Made by a program: the position numbers and the translations under genes. 64,000 nucleotides of DNA, from NCBI RefSeq assembly GCF_009910325.1, contig NZ_SUMG01000001.1:124001-188000 (forward strand). Direction: 5' to 3'. Source of the DNA: Isachenkonia alkalipeptolytica (GTDB lineage: Bacteria > Bacillota > Clostridia > Peptostreptococcales > T1SED10-28). The notes beneath the pieces are model-generated. The model was not told the origin of the DNA. It saw only the letters and a program-made list of their open reading frames with translations, and did no database searches. The first letter of the stretch is position 1; each line of letters opens with the position of its first letter. Of this stretch, positions 63,796-64,000 are shown one piece after another.

Positions 63796-64000
63796 GTGAT
63801 AAAAAAGGGGTGGTAAAGACCCCGGTGAAGGAAGGTACTTTTATTAAGGACCACGGCATCGAAGGGGACGCCCATGGAGGGAAGTGGCACCGTCAGGTAA
63901 GCTTACTGGCTCAGGAAAGCATCGACTATGCGATGAAAAAGGACGGACTGGAGTTAACCCCGGGGATGTTTGCAGAAAACCTCACCACGGAAGGGGTGGT
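63768..64000 (+). CDS. MOSC-domain protein, N-terminal part, cut by window edge
   Basis: Starts MAKVVSINVSDKKGVVKTPV and continues with DHGIEGDAHGGKWHRQVSLL, the N-terminal MOSC pattern, for 77 residues before the window ends. MOSC domains bind a sulfurated metal-pterin. GAGGAGG precedes ATG 63768, which lies within the MoeA-PBP gene in another frame, so the two are coupled. In Clostridia such a short MOSC protein often accompanies MoeA, sometimes fused to MogA. Confidence 0.88.
   Translation, partial: MAKVVSINVSDKKGVVKTPVKEGTFIKDHGIEGDAHGGKWHRQVSLLAQESIDYAMKKDGLELTPGMFAENLTTEGV

Noticed and set aside
1-64000. Mobile elements, prophage, CRISPR arrays, tRNA and rRNA genes
   Set aside because: No transposase, integrase, regularly spaced repeats or cloverleaf/rRNA sequence was recognised; the window looks like stable core chromosome.

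Overview
The window reads as chromosomal DNA from an anaerobic, low-to-moderate GC member of the Clostridia (Bacillota), probably one living with a high sodium load or at high pH. This rests on gene content: a 2-oxoacid:ferredoxin oxidoreductase, a tungsten-type aldehyde:ferredoxin oxidoreductase under a sigma-54 promoter, a complete Mrp-type Na+/H+ antiporter operon, an Nqr-type Na+ pump operon, a MATE exporter, a B. subtilis-like alr-antitoxin-toxin order, strong AGGAGG ribosome binding sites and frequent GTG/TTG starts. The species cannot be named from this sequence. I see no rRNA, tRNA, CRISPR array, insertion sequence or prophage; nearly all the DNA is ordinary operons.

Layout. 1-7.1 kb: end of a prolyl oligopeptidase gene and tRNA 2-selenouridine synthase (minus), then a membrane-anchored DUF4097 repeat protein, a UvrD/PcrA-type helicase, PgeF and a sirtuin (plus). 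7.3-9.8 kb: korAB. 10-16.2 kb: YgiQ radical SAM protein (minus), an FAD oxidoreductase, RNase H and a degenerate PP2C-TM-LysM protein. 16.3-20.6 kb (minus): sigma-54 activator, AOR and a MoaD-like protein, with a textbook -24/-12 promoter. 20.9-26.2 kb: MATE, YajC, Tpx with a Fur-type box, an aldehyde dehydrogenase, a membrane protein and a CBS protein. 26.4-27.4 kb: three small membrane proteins of unknown function. 27.7-35.7 kb: an Mrp/Mbh-like antiporter operon with a split MrpA and two tandem large subunits. 35.8-45.7 kb: coiled-coil protein, acpS, alr, toxin-antitoxin pair, YitT protein, split transketolase, prfC, HD protein, 2-hydroxyacid dehydrogenase and plsC. 45.9-53.2 kb: nitrilase-family amidase, then a lysine-riboswitch-controlled lysine/DAP operon. 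53.3-59.3 kb (minus): nadK, an iron-sulfur/[FeFe]-hydrogenase-like protein and nqrBCDEF. 59.6-64 kb: RluA-family synthase, moeA, a moeA-PBP fusion and the start of a MOSC gene.

How the parts fit: KorAB and AOR exchange electrons with ferredoxin while oxidising 2-oxoacids and aldehydes, as expected for an amino-acid or organic-acid fermenter. MoeA, the MoeA-PBP fusion, the MOSC protein and the MoaD-like protein serve molybdenum/tungsten pterin cofactors, which AOR needs. Mrp and Nqr handle sodium energetics.

The best candidate for something undescribed is the Nqr cluster. It has nqrB, C, D, E and F but no nqrA; at the nqrA position is a 419-residue protein with two ferredoxin clusters, a hydrogenase H-domain that keeps the four expected H-cluster cysteines, and an RnfB-type C-terminal Fe-S motif. 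The paired small membrane proteins just upstream of the Mrp operon, and the diverged second large Mrp subunit, come next.
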